A DNA stretch of 46,214 bases from an uncultured Prochlorococcus sp. (lineage in GTDB: Bacteria > Cyanobacteriota > Cyanobacteriia > PCC-6307 > Cyanobiaceae), in assembly GCA_902634795.1 (NCBI GenBank), contig CACPLK010000006.1, positions 1 through 46,214 of the forward strand. Direction: 5' to 3'. A program made the position numbers and the translations under genes. This document shows positions 11,012 through 21,876 of this stretch, in pieces. The notes under the pieces were generated by a model that made no database searches, was not told the DNA's origin, and saw only the letters and a list, made by a program, of their open reading frames with translations. Within the stretch, counting starts at the first letter, position 1. Each line of letters opens with the position of its first letter.

Positions 11012-11470
11012 TTAAATTCCTAACTGTTTAAGTAATGGAGGAAATAATAATAAAACAGCAATCAGCACCGAACTGATTGAAGCTAATAAAACTGCCCCAG
11101 CTGAACAATCTTTAGCAATTTGAGCAAGAGGATGAAATCGTTTCCCAATGGCCAAATCAACAACAGATTCAATTGCTGTATTAAGCAATTCAACAACTAA
11201 CACACTAGTGGCTGTAAGTGCCATTATTGCTAAATCACTTTTATTAAGGCCTAAAAAAAAGCTTAAGCCAAACGAACCCAATGCAAAACCAACATGAATC
11301 CGAAAATTCCTCTGGGTCAAGAAAGCATATCTTAAGCCTTTAGCTGCATATAAAAAGCTAGTTGGTAAATCTTTAGCTATCTTCCACGATGATCTTTTAT
11401 TGGGTCTTTGCAGAGTTTTAGACATGTCCCTAATTTCTCTCTCAGAGTCATTGGATATCTCAGGAACCAT
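11012..11470 (-). CDS. dgkA: Diacylglycerol kinase, prokaryotic DgkA family
   Basis: 152 aa; AAKGLRYAFLTQRNFRIH, VVELLNTAIESVVDLAIGKRFHPLAQIAKDCSAGAVLLASISS. Confidence 0.9.
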   Translation of the reverse strand: MVPEISNDSEREIRDMSKTLQRPNKRSSWKIAKDLPTSFLYAAKGLRYAFLTQRNFRIHVGFALGSFGLSFFLGLNKSDLAIMALTATSVLVVELLNTAIESVVDLAIGKRFHPLAQIAKDCSAGAVLLASISSVLIAVLLLFPPLLKQLGI

Positions 11471-11495
11471 ATTTGTGAACCTTCAACTCTTTATT

Positions 11496-12050
11496 TTAAA
11501 GAATACCTCTAATATCAAGAAGTTGCTCTTGAACCAAAAGCATTTTATTAAGGCTCTCTTCATCACTATGGTCCCAACCCAAAAGGTGTAAGAGACCATG
11601 AGTAGCAAGCCATCTTAGTTCTCTAAATAAATCAGCATTATTATCTTTGGCTTGCCTGATTGCTGTCGGGACTGAGATAACTATGTCACCCAATTCGATA
11701 CATTCATTACTTACACCAAAAAATGTCTCATCAATTATGGGAAATGACAAAACATCTGTACTTTTTGATTGCCCGAGCCAGACATGATTCAAATCAAGAA
11801 TTTTCTTATCATTAGTTAATTCCAACCCCAAGCTAAATTGAGATGCATTTAGGACTAATTCCGGACACTTAAATGCTGAATTTACTTGTATGAATCTAAT
11901 CCAGGTTCCTATTTCCTTAATCCATTGACTTGGATTTTTCATCAACTCCAAAGACTCACTGTTCACAAAGACATCTAAATCTTGAACCGGGAAGGGTGTA
12001 AAAGAAAGGTCAACATCCAATTTAGAAGAGCTAGTCGAAAAATTCTCCAT
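11496..12050 (-). CDS. ybeY: Endoribonuclease YbeY (rRNA maturation); ORF-track start 12089 probably too far upstream
   Basis: STDVLSFPI and HGLLHLLGWDH zinc motif. Internal ATG at 12048-12050 (MENFSTSSSK) avoids overlap with the upstream gene. Confidence 0.85.
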   Translation of the reverse strand: MENFSTSSSKLDVDLSFTPFPVQDLDVFVNSESLELMKNPSQWIKEIGTWIRFIQVNSAFKCPELVLNASQFSLGLELTNDKKILDLNHVWLGQSKSTDVLSFPIIDETFFGVSNECIELGDIVISVPTAIRQAKDNNADLFRELRWLATHGLLHLLGWDHSDEESLNKMLLVQEQLLDIRGIL

Positions 12051-12054
12051 AACG

Positions 12055-12246
12055 TTATTGAGGGATATGAGGTTTTCCAAGAACAGCAACTAAAAGAATA
12101 AATCCAAGGAAACCCAAAGCTGTCAAACCAAAGTGAGAAAGGCTTTGACTCCCTTTCCGAACCATATTTTTCATTGCAAGTTTGACAAAACTTGGAGGTG
12201 GAGTTGGTTTCTTGGTGACGTCATCAGAAATAATTTTATTATTCAT
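12055..12246 (-). CDS. Small conserved cyanobacterial membrane protein (DUF3285-like)
   Basis: 63 aa; TPPPSFVKLAMKNMVRKGSQSLSHFGLTALGFLGFILLVAVLGKP; one TM helix; sits between prfB and ybeY. Confidence 0.75.
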   Translation of the reverse strand: MNNKIISDDVTKKPTPPPSFVKLAMKNMVRKGSQSLSHFGLTALGFLGFILLVAVLGKPHIPQ

Positions 12247-12257
12247 ATCCAGTTGCT

Positions 12258-13407
12258 TTATGATTCTTCAATATTTTGCCTTAAAAGAGACTGAATAAAA
12301 ATATCTATTTCCCCATTCATTACTGAATCTACATCTGTTGTCTCTTGTTCAGTGCGTAAATCTTTTACCATTTGGTACGGGTGAAAAACATAATTTCTAA
12401 TTTGATTACCCCACGCAGCCTCAACAATATCCCCTCGAATATCTGCAATCTCTGCAGCCCTTTGCTCTACAGCTATTACCATCAATTTTGATTTTAGTAG
12501 AGCCATTGCTTTGTCTTTATTTTGAAGCTGAGATCTTTCTTGTGTACATCGAACGGCAATACCTGTAGGCACATGAAGAATCCGAACTGCAGTCTCAACT
12601 TTATTTACATTTTGTCCTCCTGCACCACCTGAGCGACTTGTAGTGATTTCTAAATCTTTTTCAGGGATTTCAAGTTCAACCTCTTCATCAAGTTTAGGCA
12701 TAACTTCAACTCCAGCAAAACTGGTTTGTCGCTTTCCATTTGCATTGAAAGGGGAAATTCTGACTAAACGATGGGTCCCTTTTTCATTTTGTAAAAAACC
12801 ATATGCGTATACACCTTCTATTTCGATGGTGACACTTTTGATTCCCGCTTCCTCCCCCTCAGAAAGTTCATTAATAATTACTTTCATACCATTGTTTTCA
12901 GCCCAACGGGTATACATCCGTAGAAGCATTTGGGCCCAATCTTGGGCATCAGTTCCGCCAGCACCAGCATTAATTGAGAGAACTGCACCCTCCTTATCAT
13001 AAGTGCCACTCAAGAGACGCTCCATCTCCCAACGTTCAAGTTCTTGCTTTAATTTCTCAAGTCCATGCTGAGCCTCCGCAAGCATTTCTTCATCAGGGTC
13101 TAACTGATAAAGCTCTAACGAAAGATTTGCGTCCTCAATAGCACCTCTCCATGTAATTAGTTTCTCTAACTCTGCTTTAACCTCATCAAGTTGACGCATC
13201 TGTTTTTGTGCATTTTGGGGATCGTTCCAAAATTCAGGTTGCGATGCAACTTGCTCTAAGTCCTTTTTTCTAGCTAACAATGCAGATTCGTCAAAGACAA
13301 TCCTGGGCTGTAGCCAGACGAGCAGTCAATAAAGAAAGGTCTCTTTTAAAATCAGTCAGGTCTTGCAAACGAGGTAATAGAATTAATACATTAAAAGCTA
13401 TCAGCAT
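12258..13407 (-). CDS. prfB: Peptide chain release factor 2 with programmed +1 frameshift (first segment ~13407..13291, main frame to 12258)
   Basis: Main frame contains [17 protein letters not shown] (GGQ motif). Upstream frame reads [38 protein letters not shown] and ends at CTT TGA C; a +1 shift joins it to [25 protein letters not shown]. Confidence 0.9.
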
Positions 13408-13426
13408 ATCAACCCAAAAACTATAA

Positions 13427-13717
13427 ATGAACAGATCAATTCACGATTCAGGCATCCCTACAGTGGAAATATACACTTGGAGATTTTGCCCATTCTGCCT
13501 ACGTGCAAAAGCACTACTAAATGAAAAAGGAGTCCAGTTCAAAGAATATTCGATTGATGGAGACAATGATGCAAGAACAAAAATGTCTGAAAGAGCAGGA
13601 GGTCGCAGAACTGTTCCACAAATTTTTATTAATGGAGAAAGTATTGGAGGTTGCGACGAGCTCTACGAACTTGAGAGCAATAACGAATTAAATGAACTGA
13701 TTGGAATTAGAAATTGA
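13427..13717 (+). CDS. grxC: Glutaredoxin 3 (GrxC type)
   Basis: 96 aa; WRFCPFCLRAKALL active site (CPFC), TVPQIFINGESIGGCDEL. Confidence 0.93.
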   Translation: MNRSIHDSGIPTVEIYTWRFCPFCLRAKALLNEKGVQFKEYSIDGDNDARTKMSERAGGRRTVPQIFINGESIGGCDELYELESNNELNELIGIRN

Positions 13718-13720
13718 TTC

Positions 13721-14650
13721 ATGAAGCAACTATTTGTTCTAGATCCAATTGAAAATATTAATCCCAACAAGGATTCATCAGCAGCACTTATGCAAGCCGC
13801 ATCAAGAGCTGAAATAGATGTTTGGATCTGTACTCCTTCTGACCTGCAAGCCCGAGGGGACGATGCATGGGTAGTTTCTAACAAAGTCAATTGTGAACCA
13901 TGGATCACTGTCCATTCATCTCAAAGCCTTCCTTTAAGAGATTTCTCATGCATTTGGATGCGCAAAGATCCACCTGTTGATGAGGCTTTTTTATATGCAA
14001 CTCATTTATTAGAAGTTGCAGAAAGAGATGGTGTCAATGTAATTAATAAGCCTGCATCACTGAGAGCTTGGAATGAAAAGTTAGGAGCTTTAAGGTTTAG
14101 TGATTTAATGGCTCCCACTCTTGTGGCGAGTCGGGTGGAGCAATTAATTACATTTGCAAAAGAATACGGAGAAGTTGTTTTGAAGCCACTTGGAGGGAAA
14201 GGTGGGCAAGGAGTTATACGCATTGCAAAGGACGCTCCAGGCTTAGAGGCATTACTCGAACTGGTTACTTCACAAGAACATTTGCCAGTTATGATGCAAC
14301 AATTTTTACCAGAAGTAATAAATGGCGATAAAAGAATCCTTTTGGTTAATGGAGAACCATTAGGTGCAATTAATAGACGTCCAAAAAAAGGAGACTTCAG
14401 AAGCAACCTCGCTTTAGGTGGAAAAGCTGAGATCACTAAATTAACTCCTAAAGAAATAGAGATATGTGATCAAATAAAGCCAGCTTTACAAGAAGAAGGG
14501 CTCTTTTTTGTTGGTATAGATGTTATTGGAGGAATGCTAAGTGAGATTAATGTTACGAGTCCAACTGGTATTAGAGAAGTAGAAAACCTAATGAATGCTC
14601 CATTAGCAGATCAAGTAATTGATTATCTCATAGATCATTTGAACAATTAA
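13721..14650 (+). CDS. gshB: Glutathione synthetase
   Basis: 309 aa ATP-grasp protein; [59 protein letters not shown]. Confidence 0.95.
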   Translation: MKQLFVLDPIENINPNKDSSAALMQAASRAEIDVWICTPSDLQARGDDAWVVSNKVNCEPWITVHSSQSLPLRDFSCIWMRKDPPVDEAFLYATHLLEVAERDGVNVINKPASLRAWNEKLGALRFSDLMAPTLVASRVEQLITFAKEYGEVVLKPLGGKGGQGVIRIAKDAPGLEALLELVTSQEHLPVMMQQFLPEVINGDKRILLVNGEPLGAINRRPKKGDFRSNLALGGKAEITKLTPKEIEICDQIKPALQEEGLFFVGIDVIGGMLSEINVTSPTGIREVENLMNAPLADQVIDYLIDHLNN

Positions 14651-16034
14651 CCCTATCTAAATTTAATTGATTTCTTAAAACTTCAAATTTCAAAGCCACC
14701 TCTTGCATTTCCCCCTCAACAGTTGAGCCTTTTACTAGGCCAGCACCAGCAAACAATTTAAGTTCATAGCCTCTCACATGTCCGTAACGAATGGCCACCC
14801 TAAATTCTGAATTATGATTTTTATCTATCCATCCAATTGGAGAAGCATATGTTTGACGATCAAATGGTTCCAAAGCTCGTAACCAACTCAAAGATTTAAT
14901 CAAAGGCAATCCAGCGACTGCGGGAGTTGGATGAAGAGCTTCAACCAATGCAAGAGGAGATTTTTCTTTGACACACGCTTGAATAAGAGTATGCAAATGA
15001 ATTAAGTGGCCTTGAGTAATTAATTTTGGTTGAGGGGAATGACTTGCTTTAATATCTTTTCTTACAAGTTGTTCAACAATAGAGTTAACTACAAAATGGT
15101 GTTCTCTTAAATCTTTAGAAGATGCAAGTAATTCTTTTCCATCATCGCCCTTTTTTGCAGTACCAGCCAAAGCATCGATTAGTAATTGATTTTGATTGAG
15201 ACTTATCAATCTCTCAGGTGATGCACCAAAAAATGACTCATCATGACTTGTTTGCCATAGGAATCGACAACTATTCGTTTGCTGAACTCTTAGGCGAGCA
15301 AGTAAGTTCAGTGGATCTAATGGTTTTTTGAGGGAAAGGCGTTGTCTCGTAGCCAATACAAGCTTATCCAAATCACCTGCATTGATTAATTCGATCCCTT
15401 TAGCCAACGCATCTCGATATTGAGATTTCCAATCATTAGAAAAATTATCGACTAAGAAATTTTCTTTTACATCATGGAAAATTCGAGCTGGTGATCTATT
15501 TATCTTTTCTCGAATTGACCATAATCTTTCTACGGATTCACGAACATCTGAAGGATTTAGAGCAACTGAATTTAAACGTAACCATGTCAATCCATCTTTT
15601 GCAGCTAATTGCCACTTAGGCAAAACAGCCTGCAGGGAAAATTTATCATCTATTGATTTTTCATTACTCTTCATTTGATCAAAAAAGGAAAATGAAAATA
15701 GAATCCTTGATTCTGAAAATGCTGGACTTGGAGAAGTATCTATCAATCGAGTAAAAATCTCATCACTAAACCTTTGTGCATTTTCAAACCTCTTTGGTCC
15801 AGATAAATCTAAAGATTGACAATGTCCTCCGGCAGAAATGCACAATCCGGGAGATAGATCCCAAAGAAATCTAAACTGATGTTTCTCAGCAATTAAAGGT
15901 AATTTCGTTAAAGGGTCTGTTTGACTTACAGGAACAGAAATGCTCAAGATACATTCATCAACTTTTCGTTCACTCCATTTCCGGAGAGAACTAACTAAAA
16001 GCTCACTAAACACAGGTTCTATATACATAACCAA
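14628..16034 (-). CDS. menF: Isochorismate synthase
   Basis: 468 aa chorismate-binding enzyme; [55 protein letters not shown]; adjacent to menA/C/E. Confidence 0.9.
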   Translation of the reverse strand: MVMYIEPVFSELLVSSLRKWSERKVDECILSISVPVSQTDPLTKLPLIAEKHQFRFLWDLSPGLCISAGGHCQSLDLSGPKRFENAQRFSDEIFTRLIDTSPSPAFSESRILFSFSFFDQMKSNEKSIDDKFSLQAVLPKWQLAAKDGLTWLRLNSVALNPSDVRESVERLWSIREKINRSPARIFHDVKENFLVDNFSNDWKSQYRDALAKGIELINAGDLDKLVLATRQRLSLKKPLDPLNLLARLRVQQTNSCRFLWQTSHDESFFGASPERLISLNQNQLLIDALAGTAKKGDDGKELLASSKDLREHHFVVNSIVEQLVRKDIKASHSPQPKLITQGHLIHLHTLIQACVKEKSPLALVEALHPTPAVAGLPLIKSLSWLRALEPFDRQTYASPIGWIDKNHNSEFRVAIRYGHVRGYELKLFAGAGLVKGSTVEGEMQEVALKFEVLRNQLNLDRVNCSNDL

Positions 16035-16127
16035 TTAGAGCCTTTAAACATAAATAAACCAATACATGAACTGCTGCCTAGTCTTAAGGAAGAAACCAAG
16101 AAACAAACAGAATAGGTTATTTTATCA

Positions 16128-17051
16128 GTGAAGTATTCAACAACTGAAAAGAAACATCTTTGGCAAGCTGCAATTAAGTGGCCATTATATTCAGTCGCAA
16201 TAATGCCTGTAATTTTATCTGCAGCATGGGAGCTGGGGAATAGCGGCAATATTCGTCTAGGACAATTCATCGGTTTTCTAATTGCCTCTATCTTGATTTT
16301 GCTTTGGGAGAATCTTACCAATGATCTTTTTGACGATGAAACAGGCGTTGACAAATACAAATTCCACTCCGTAGTCGCTTTAACGGGTAATAAAACCACT
16401 GTAAGTCGAGTTGCATATTTTTCTCTTTTATTAGGTTTATTTATCATATTTATCCTTGCTCTAAAAAGTAAAATAACAGTACTTTTTTTAGTCTTAATTT
16501 GTTGTTCCCTTGGATATCTATATCAAGGACCACCATTTAGACTGGGGTATAAGGGGTTGGGAGAACCCCTCTGCTGGATTGCCTTTGGCCCGCTTGCTAC
16601 AGCTGCAGCACTAATAGTTGTTTCTCCAAAATCTAATTTTGATGCCATCCCATGGGGAACAGCACTGATGGTTGGGGGAGGTCCGGCGATGGCGACCACT
16701 TTGGTTCTATTCTGTTCACATTTTCATCAAATCAATCAAGATGCTGCTATGGGTAAAAAATCACCCTTAGTTATTTTAGGCACTCATCGAGCGGCAGAGT
16801 TTTTACCGTGGTTCGTTGGTCTAATATTTTTATTAGAGTTATTACCAGTACTAATTGGAATATGGCCAATAACCACTCTGATATGTTTAATTAGCCTTCC
16901 TTCAGGTGTAGATCTTATCAAATTAATTAAAAGACATCACAACCAACCTGAGCGTATTAAAAACAGTAAGTTTTTAGCTTTACGCTTTCAGACAATTAAT
17001 GGTTTATGCTTGAGTGTGGGTTTTGCTGTATCTTCATTTTTTTATAATTAA
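16128..17051 (+). CDS. menA: 1,4-dihydroxy-2-naphthoate prenyl/phytyltransferase (UbiA family)
   Basis: 307 aa, GTG start; ENLTNDLFDDETGVDKYK (DDxxD-like), multiple TM helices; followed by menC and menE. Confidence 0.9.
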   Translation: MKYSTTEKKHLWQAAIKWPLYSVAIMPVILSAAWELGNSGNIRLGQFIGFLIASILILLWENLTNDLFDDETGVDKYKFHSVVALTGNKTTVSRVAYFSLLLGLFIIFILALKSKITVLFLVLICCSLGYLYQGPPFRLGYKGLGEPLCWIAFGPLATAAALIVVSPKSNFDAIPWGTALMVGGGPAMATTLVLFCSHFHQINQDAAMGKKSPLVILGTHRAAEFLPWFVGLIFLLELLPVLIGIWPITTLICLISLPSGVDLIKLIKRHHNQPERIKNSKFLALRFQTINGLCLSVGFAVSSFFYN

Positions 17052-17070
17052 TTTTTGATTTTGTTGAATC

Positions 17071-18042
17071 ATGAAATTAATAATAAATATCAAGCCATTT
17101 TCATTTCAACTAACAAGAAAGTTAATAACCTCACAAGGAATTATTCATAAAAAGGTAGGTTTATTGTTGCAAATAAAAGACTCAGATGGAAATTACGGAT
17201 GGGGTGAAGTATCACCTATTGAGAAAAAAGAATTACAAAAAAGTATCGAAAGTCTCAATTCTATTGGCAGAAAAACTACAAAAGATTCAATAGAAAGTTA
17301 TCTATGTGAATTGCCAGGAGCACTTGCTTTCGGATTAGGAACCTGCTTAGCCGATTTAGAAAATCTCACTAAAAACAAGTTAAATTTTGAAGGTTTTGAC
17401 ATCGCAAAATCAGCTTATCTTTTACCTACAGATATTGATCCATTAGAGTCAATAGTTAAATATGTAGATAGATCAAATGATAAGAAAAGTTCTTTTACAA
17501 TAAAATGGAAAGTATCTCACGAAGAAAATAACTTTAAGGAAGAGAAAACATTACAAAAAATCTTAAATATTTTACCAAATAATTTTAAACTTAGAATTGA
17601 TCCAAATGGAGGATGGAGTCGCCATAAAGCACAAGAATGGATTAACGAACTCAAAAACGAACCTCGCTTGGAATGGATTGAACAGCCACTCCCATCAAAA
17701 GATATTGAAGGTTTATTTTCATTAGCCAATCAAATTCCAATCGCACTAGATGAATCTTTGGTTGATTTTCCATATTTACGAAAAACATGGAAAAGTTGGC
17801 AAATACGTCGCCCTGCATTAGATGGTGATCCTAGATTACTGTTAAAAGAGATAGAGCAAGAAGATAGTCAAACAGTCATAAGCACAGCGTTTGAAACTGG
17901 TATTGGGAGAAGATGGATTAATCACCTCGCTGCCAGCCAAGTCAAAGTAGGAAATCCTTGTGCACCTGGACTTGCACCTGGATGGTGCCCCAAAGGGCCA
18001 CTCTTTAACAACAATCCAAAATTAGTCTGGGAAGCCGTATGA
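17071..18042 (+). CDS. menC: o-Succinylbenzoate synthase (enolase superfamily)
   Basis: 323 aa; IKWKVS, LRIDPNGGWSRHKAQEW, EWIEQPLP, ALDES motifs; 4-nt overlap with menE. Confidence 0.87.
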   Translation: MKLIINIKPFSFQLTRKLITSQGIIHKKVGLLLQIKDSDGNYGWGEVSPIEKKELQKSIESLNSIGRKTTKDSIESYLCELPGALAFGLGTCLADLENLTKNKLNFEGFDIAKSAYLLPTDIDPLESIVKYVDRSNDKKSSFTIKWKVSHEENNFKEEKTLQKILNILPNNFKLRIDPNGGWSRHKAQEWINELKNEPRLEWIEQPLPSKDIEGLFSLANQIPIALDESLVDFPYLRKTWKSWQIRRPALDGDPRLLLKEIEQEDSQTVISTAFETGIGRRWINHLAASQVKVGNPCAPGLAPGWCPKGPLFNNNPKLVWEAV

Positions 18043-19274
18043 CCAACATTGCAGTCGTAAAGTGTATTCCTGAAAAAAACCTGGACTGTTCAAAGGAAAT
18101 TTTGAAGAATTTTGAAAAGCATAACTGGGTATATCTAGCACCTCCAAAAGATCAAACGAAAATTCCAAAATCGTCAACTTTACCTGCAGGAGAAGGAATA
18201 ATTATTTCAAGCGGGGGGAGCATTGGAGGACCAAATCTTTGTTTACAATCAATTAAAAATCTAACTAATTCGGCTTTGGCAACCGGAATGTGGTTAAAGA
18301 ATCATGGCCTTAAACCAAATGAGTGCGTCATTCTCAATTCACTACCTTTACACCATATAAGTGGTTTCATGCCTTGGTGGAGACATCACACGTGGCGATC
18401 GGAGTATCACTGGATTTCACCTTCTTTAATGCATAAACCACTTAAACTTAAGCAGTTTAGTGAAGCATTAACTAATAAATATAGACGTCCATTGATTACA
18501 TCCCTAGTTCCAACTCAATTATCGTCTTTGATTGATGATTCTGATGGTTTAAAATGGCTTCAATCTCTATCTATAATCTGGGTTGGAGGGGCTTTGATCT
18601 CCACAGATCTTGCTGACAAAGCGCGAAGAAAGTCTATTAATATAGCTCCTTGTTATGGGGCCACCGAAACTGTTGCAATGGTGACTTGCCTGAGTCCCAA
18701 AGATTTTTTAAAAGGAAGTAATAGTGTTGGGTTCCCTCTCGAAGATGTTGAGATAGAAATCAACAAAAGAAATTGCCTTAAGATTAAAACTAGTAGGATT
18801 GCAACTTCAAAATGGAAGAATGCTAAATTCGAATCAATTACGGACACAAATGGATGGTGGGAAGCAGGCGATTTAGCTCAATACATCACTCTCGACAATA
18901 GAAAAGCAATACAAATCCTGGGCAGAAAAGATTCAGCTATAAATTCTGGTGGTGAAACGATTTTCCCAGAAGATATCGAAATGGAATTAATGAAAATAAT
19001 TTCGAAACATCAAATCCCAATCAAAGACATTTTTGTACTAGGAGTTAGTGATAAGAAATGGGGACAACGTTTAGTTGTCTTAACTAAATTCAAAGAAAAA
19101 GGAATCAACAGATATCCAATCATCTCACTTCTCACTGATCTCATTGAAGACTGGCAACCATCCAAAAAACCACTGAACTGGTACGATTGTCCAAAACTTT
19201 CAAGAAATATAAATAAAAAATGGGAAATAGAAAAATGGCAAGATTGGATAGCCTTTAATAGACCTATTAACTAA
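18039..19274 (+). CDS. menE: o-Succinylbenzoate-CoA ligase (acyl-CoA synthetase family)
   Basis: 411 aa; IISSGGSIGGPN, LPLHHISGFMPWW, APCYGATETVAMVTC, GWWEAGDLAQ, LGRKDSAINSGGETIFPEDIE. Confidence 0.9.
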   Translation: MTNIAVVKCIPEKNLDCSKEILKNFEKHNWVYLAPPKDQTKIPKSSTLPAGEGIIISSGGSIGGPNLCLQSIKNLTNSALATGMWLKNHGLKPNECVILNSLPLHHISGFMPWWRHHTWRSEYHWISPSLMHKPLKLKQFSEALTNKYRRPLITSLVPTQLSSLIDDSDGLKWLQSLSIIWVGGALISTDLADKARRKSINIAPCYGATETVAMVTCLSPKDFLKGSNSVGFPLEDVEIEINKRNCLKIKTSRIATSKWKNAKFESITDTNGWWEAGDLAQYITLDNRKAIQILGRKDSAINSGGETIFPEDIEMELMKIISKHQIPIKDIFVLGVSDKKWGQRLVVLTKFKEKGINRYPIISLLTDLIEDWQPSKKPLNWYDCPKLSRNINKKWEIEKWQDWIAFNRPIN

Positions 19275-19723
19275 AAATTCAAACTAGATTCATGAAGCCA
19301 CAAATTTATTGGCTTAGATAATGCACATATGTCTCTCGTAATCGGATTTATCGATACATGTTTTATATTTGCCATACAGATTTTCTCACCATTTTTTTTA
19401 AATTTAAATCGAAGTACAAATGAAGAGTCATTTATCTTCTCTGGATTTAGTTCGATATTGATAGTATCTCCAACATAAAGTGGTTGAAAAAAATTTGCTT
19501 CACAATGAACAATTGGAAAAGCTACATCCAGTTGGCTTTTATTGATTTGGTTTGAAGGAAAAATTTCTTGTAAAACTACTCCATGTTTTTCTAAACTTTC
19601 TTCCCAAGTTTCATGACACCATCTGAATAATTCAAGAAAATGAACCACGCCAGCAGCATCTGTCTCACCAAAACGAACGGTTCGTTTCAAACATAACCAT
19701 TCTCTAGCATTACGTTTTTCCAA
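19271..19723 (-). CDS. 1,4-dihydroxy-2-naphthoyl-CoA hydrolase-like hotdog thioesterase
   Basis: 150 aa; VRFGETDAAGVVHFLELFRWCHETWEESL matches the 4HBT active-site region; located beside menE. Confidence 0.82.
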   Translation of the reverse strand: MEKRNAREWLCLKRTVRFGETDAAGVVHFLELFRWCHETWEESLEKHGVVLQEIFPSNQINKSQLDVAFPIVHCEANFFQPLYVGDTINIELNPEKINDSSFVLRFKFKKNGEKICMANIKHVSINPITRDICALSKPINLWLHESSLNF

Positions 19724-19728
19724 AGAAC

Positions 19729-20922
19729 CTATCTATCAACAGAACCCATAATCACATCAATGGAACCTAAGATAGCCATTATGTCAGCGACCTTAGCTCC
19801 CTTCAGTATGTGAGGAAGGATCTGCAAATTATTAGAATCAGCTGCTCTAATTTTAAACCGCCAAGGAGTTACATCATTATTACCTTGAATAAATACCCCT
19901 ATCTCTCCTTTCCCAGACTCAAGTCGTGTATATAATTCACCATTAGGAATCTTAAAAGTAGGTGCAACCTTCTTAGCTACATATTGATAATCAAAGCCTG
20001 ACATATCACCTTTCTTTCCCTCAACTGTCCTTTTTGCCTCAAGATTTTCTGTTGCCCCCCCTGGAATCATCTCACAAGCTTGTCGTAATATTTTTAATGA
20101 CTGTCTCATTTCTTCAATACGAACTCTGTATCTTGCATAACAATCCCCCTCTTTCTCCCATGCAATATCCCATTCAAAATCATCATAACATTCATAATGA
20201 TCTACCTTTCTCAAATCCCATGGAACACCTGCAGCCCTAAGCATTGGACCAGAAAGACTCCAGTTAATCGCTTGCTCTTTTCCTATAACTCCTAAACCTT
20301 CTATACGTCTACGAAAGATAGGGTTATTAGTTATCAATTTTTCATACTCATCAATTTTTGGACCAAACCAATCACAAAAATCTTTGCATTTTTCTAACCA
20401 ACCCCAAGGCAAATCACATGCAACGCCACCAATACGAAAATAATTATTATTAATCAATCTTTGACCAGTTGCAGCCTCCCATAAATCGTAAATCATCTCT
20501 CTTTCTCTAAAAATATAGAAGAAAGGAGTTTGAGCTCCGACATCTGCCAAAAATGGGCCTAACCATAGCAGATGGTTAGCTATCCTATTCAACTCAAGCA
20601 TTATCACCCTGATATAACTTGCTCTCTTAGGTACCTTTATATTTGCTAGACGCTCAGGGGCATTAACAACGATGGCTTCATAAAACATACCAGCCGCATA
20701 ATCCATGCGACTCACGTAAGGAACAAACATGACGTTTGTTCTATTCTCAGCAATTTTCTCCATTCCTCTGTGCAAGTAACCAATAACTGGTTCACAATCA
20801 ACAACATCCTCTCCATCAAGGGTTACGACCAACCGCAATACCCCATGCATTGATGGATGATGTGGCCCAAAGTTGACCACCATTGGCTCCGTACGCGTTT
20901 CAAGCTGCGTCATTGGGCCCAA
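19729..20922 (-). CDS. ndhH: NAD(P)H-quinone oxidoreductase subunit H (49-kDa type)
   Basis: 397 aa; [38 protein letters not shown]-type C-terminus ending MGSVDR. Confidence 0.97.
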   Translation of the reverse strand: MGPMTQLETRTEPMVVNFGPHHPSMHGVLRLVVTLDGEDVVDCEPVIGYLHRGMEKIAENRTNVMFVPYVSRMDYAAGMFYEAIVVNAPERLANIKVPKRASYIRVIMLELNRIANHLLWLGPFLADVGAQTPFFYIFREREMIYDLWEAATGQRLINNNYFRIGGVACDLPWGWLEKCKDFCDWFGPKIDEYEKLITNNPIFRRRIEGLGVIGKEQAINWSLSGPMLRAAGVPWDLRKVDHYECYDDFEWDIAWEKEGDCYARYRVRIEEMRQSLKILRQACEMIPGGATENLEAKRTVEGKKGDMSGFDYQYVAKKVAPTFKIPNGELYTRLESGKGEIGVFIQGNNDVTPWRFKIRAADSNNLQILPHILKGAKVADIMAILGSIDVIMGSVDR

Positions 20923-20954
20923 CTAAAGCAATGTCTAAATACTAGTGAAAACTT

Positions 20955-21866
20955 ATGAAAGAAGGGCCAATTAGTTCAAGTTCTAACTTTAATCATGTCC
21001 CAATAATGTGGAAAGAAATAATTCAATCACTAAAAGAATTACCAAGTGAATTAACAAAACAAGGATTAATTATTGATGCCACCATTGGAGGAGGGGGGCA
21101 TTCAGCTCAAATACTAGAGAATTTCCCAGGGATCAAAATTATTGGGCTTGATCAAGATCCAATGGCTAGAGAAGCAGCATCAAAAAGATTAAAAAAGTTC
21201 GGAACAAGAATAGAAATAATCTCTACAAACTTCGCAGACTTCTCACCTAACGAACAAGCCATTTGCGTCTTAGCGGATCTTGGAGTTAGTAGTCATCAGC
21301 TTGATGAACCTTCACGAGGTTTTAGCTTTCGTTTAGATGGTCCTGTAGATATGAGAATGAATCCTGAGAAAGGTCGAAGTGCAGCCGAACTTATTGACAC
21401 TCTATCTGAACAAGATTTAGCAGATTTAATATACAGCTTAGGAGAAGAAAAACGTTCTAGACGTATTGCAAGAAAAATCAAAAATGATCTTGCAGAAAAT
21501 GGAGCATACAGTGGAACTCAAGCTCTTTCTTATGCAATTGCTGGTTGTTTTCCACCCAAACAAAGACATGGCAGAATTCATCCTTCAACTAGAACTTTTC
21601 AGGCTTTAAGGATAGCTGTTAATAATGAATTGGAATCGCTGGATAGCTTATTAGAAAAAGCTCCAAACTGGTTATTAGAGTATGGACTATTTATGGTAAT
21701 GAGTTTTCATTCACTAGAAGATAGAAGAGTCAAATCGAGCTTTAAAACTGACAACAGATTAAAAATACTATCTAAAAAGCCCTTGAGGGCTAGCCCTCAA
21801 GAGATAGAATTAAATCCAAGAAGTAAAAGTGCAAAGTTAAGAATTTCTGAAAAGAAATTCTTATAA
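20955..21866 (+). CDS. rsmH: 16S rRNA (cytosine1402-N4)-methyltransferase
   Basis: 303 aa; [79 protein letters not shown]. Confidence 0.96.
   Translation: MKEGPISSSSNFNHVPIMWKEIIQSLKELPSELTKQGLIIDATIGGGGHSAQILENFPGIKIIGLDQDPMAREAASKRLKKFGTRIEIISTNFADFSPNEQAICVLADLGVSSHQLDEPSRGFSFRLDGPVDMRMNPEKGRSAAELIDTLSEQDLADLIYSLGEEKRSRRIARKIKNDLAENGAYSGTQALSYAIAGCFPPKQRHGRIHPSTRTFQALRIAVNNELESLDSLLEKAPNWLLEYGLFMVMSFHSLEDRRVKSSFKTDNRLKILSKKPLRASPQEIELNPRSKSAKLRISEKKFL
21782..21801. repeat. Perfect 20-bp palindrome CTTGAGGGCTAGCCCTCAAG inside the rsmH CDS
   Basis: Direct reading: CTTGAGGG-CTAG-CCCTCAAG, 8-bp stem with CTAG loop (or fully self-complementary). Confidence 0.9.
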
Positions 21867-21876
21867 TAGACTTAAC

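Noticed and set aside
12643-13002. 119-aa plus-strand ORF
   Set aside because: Lies antisense within prfB; Ser/Ile-rich translation typical of a shadow frame.
14002-14436. 144-aa minus-strand ORF
   Set aside because: Antisense shadow of gshB, no domain motifs.
16019-16447. 142-aa minus-strand ORF
   Set aside because: Overlaps the menA 5' region on the opposite strand; menA is clearly the real gene.
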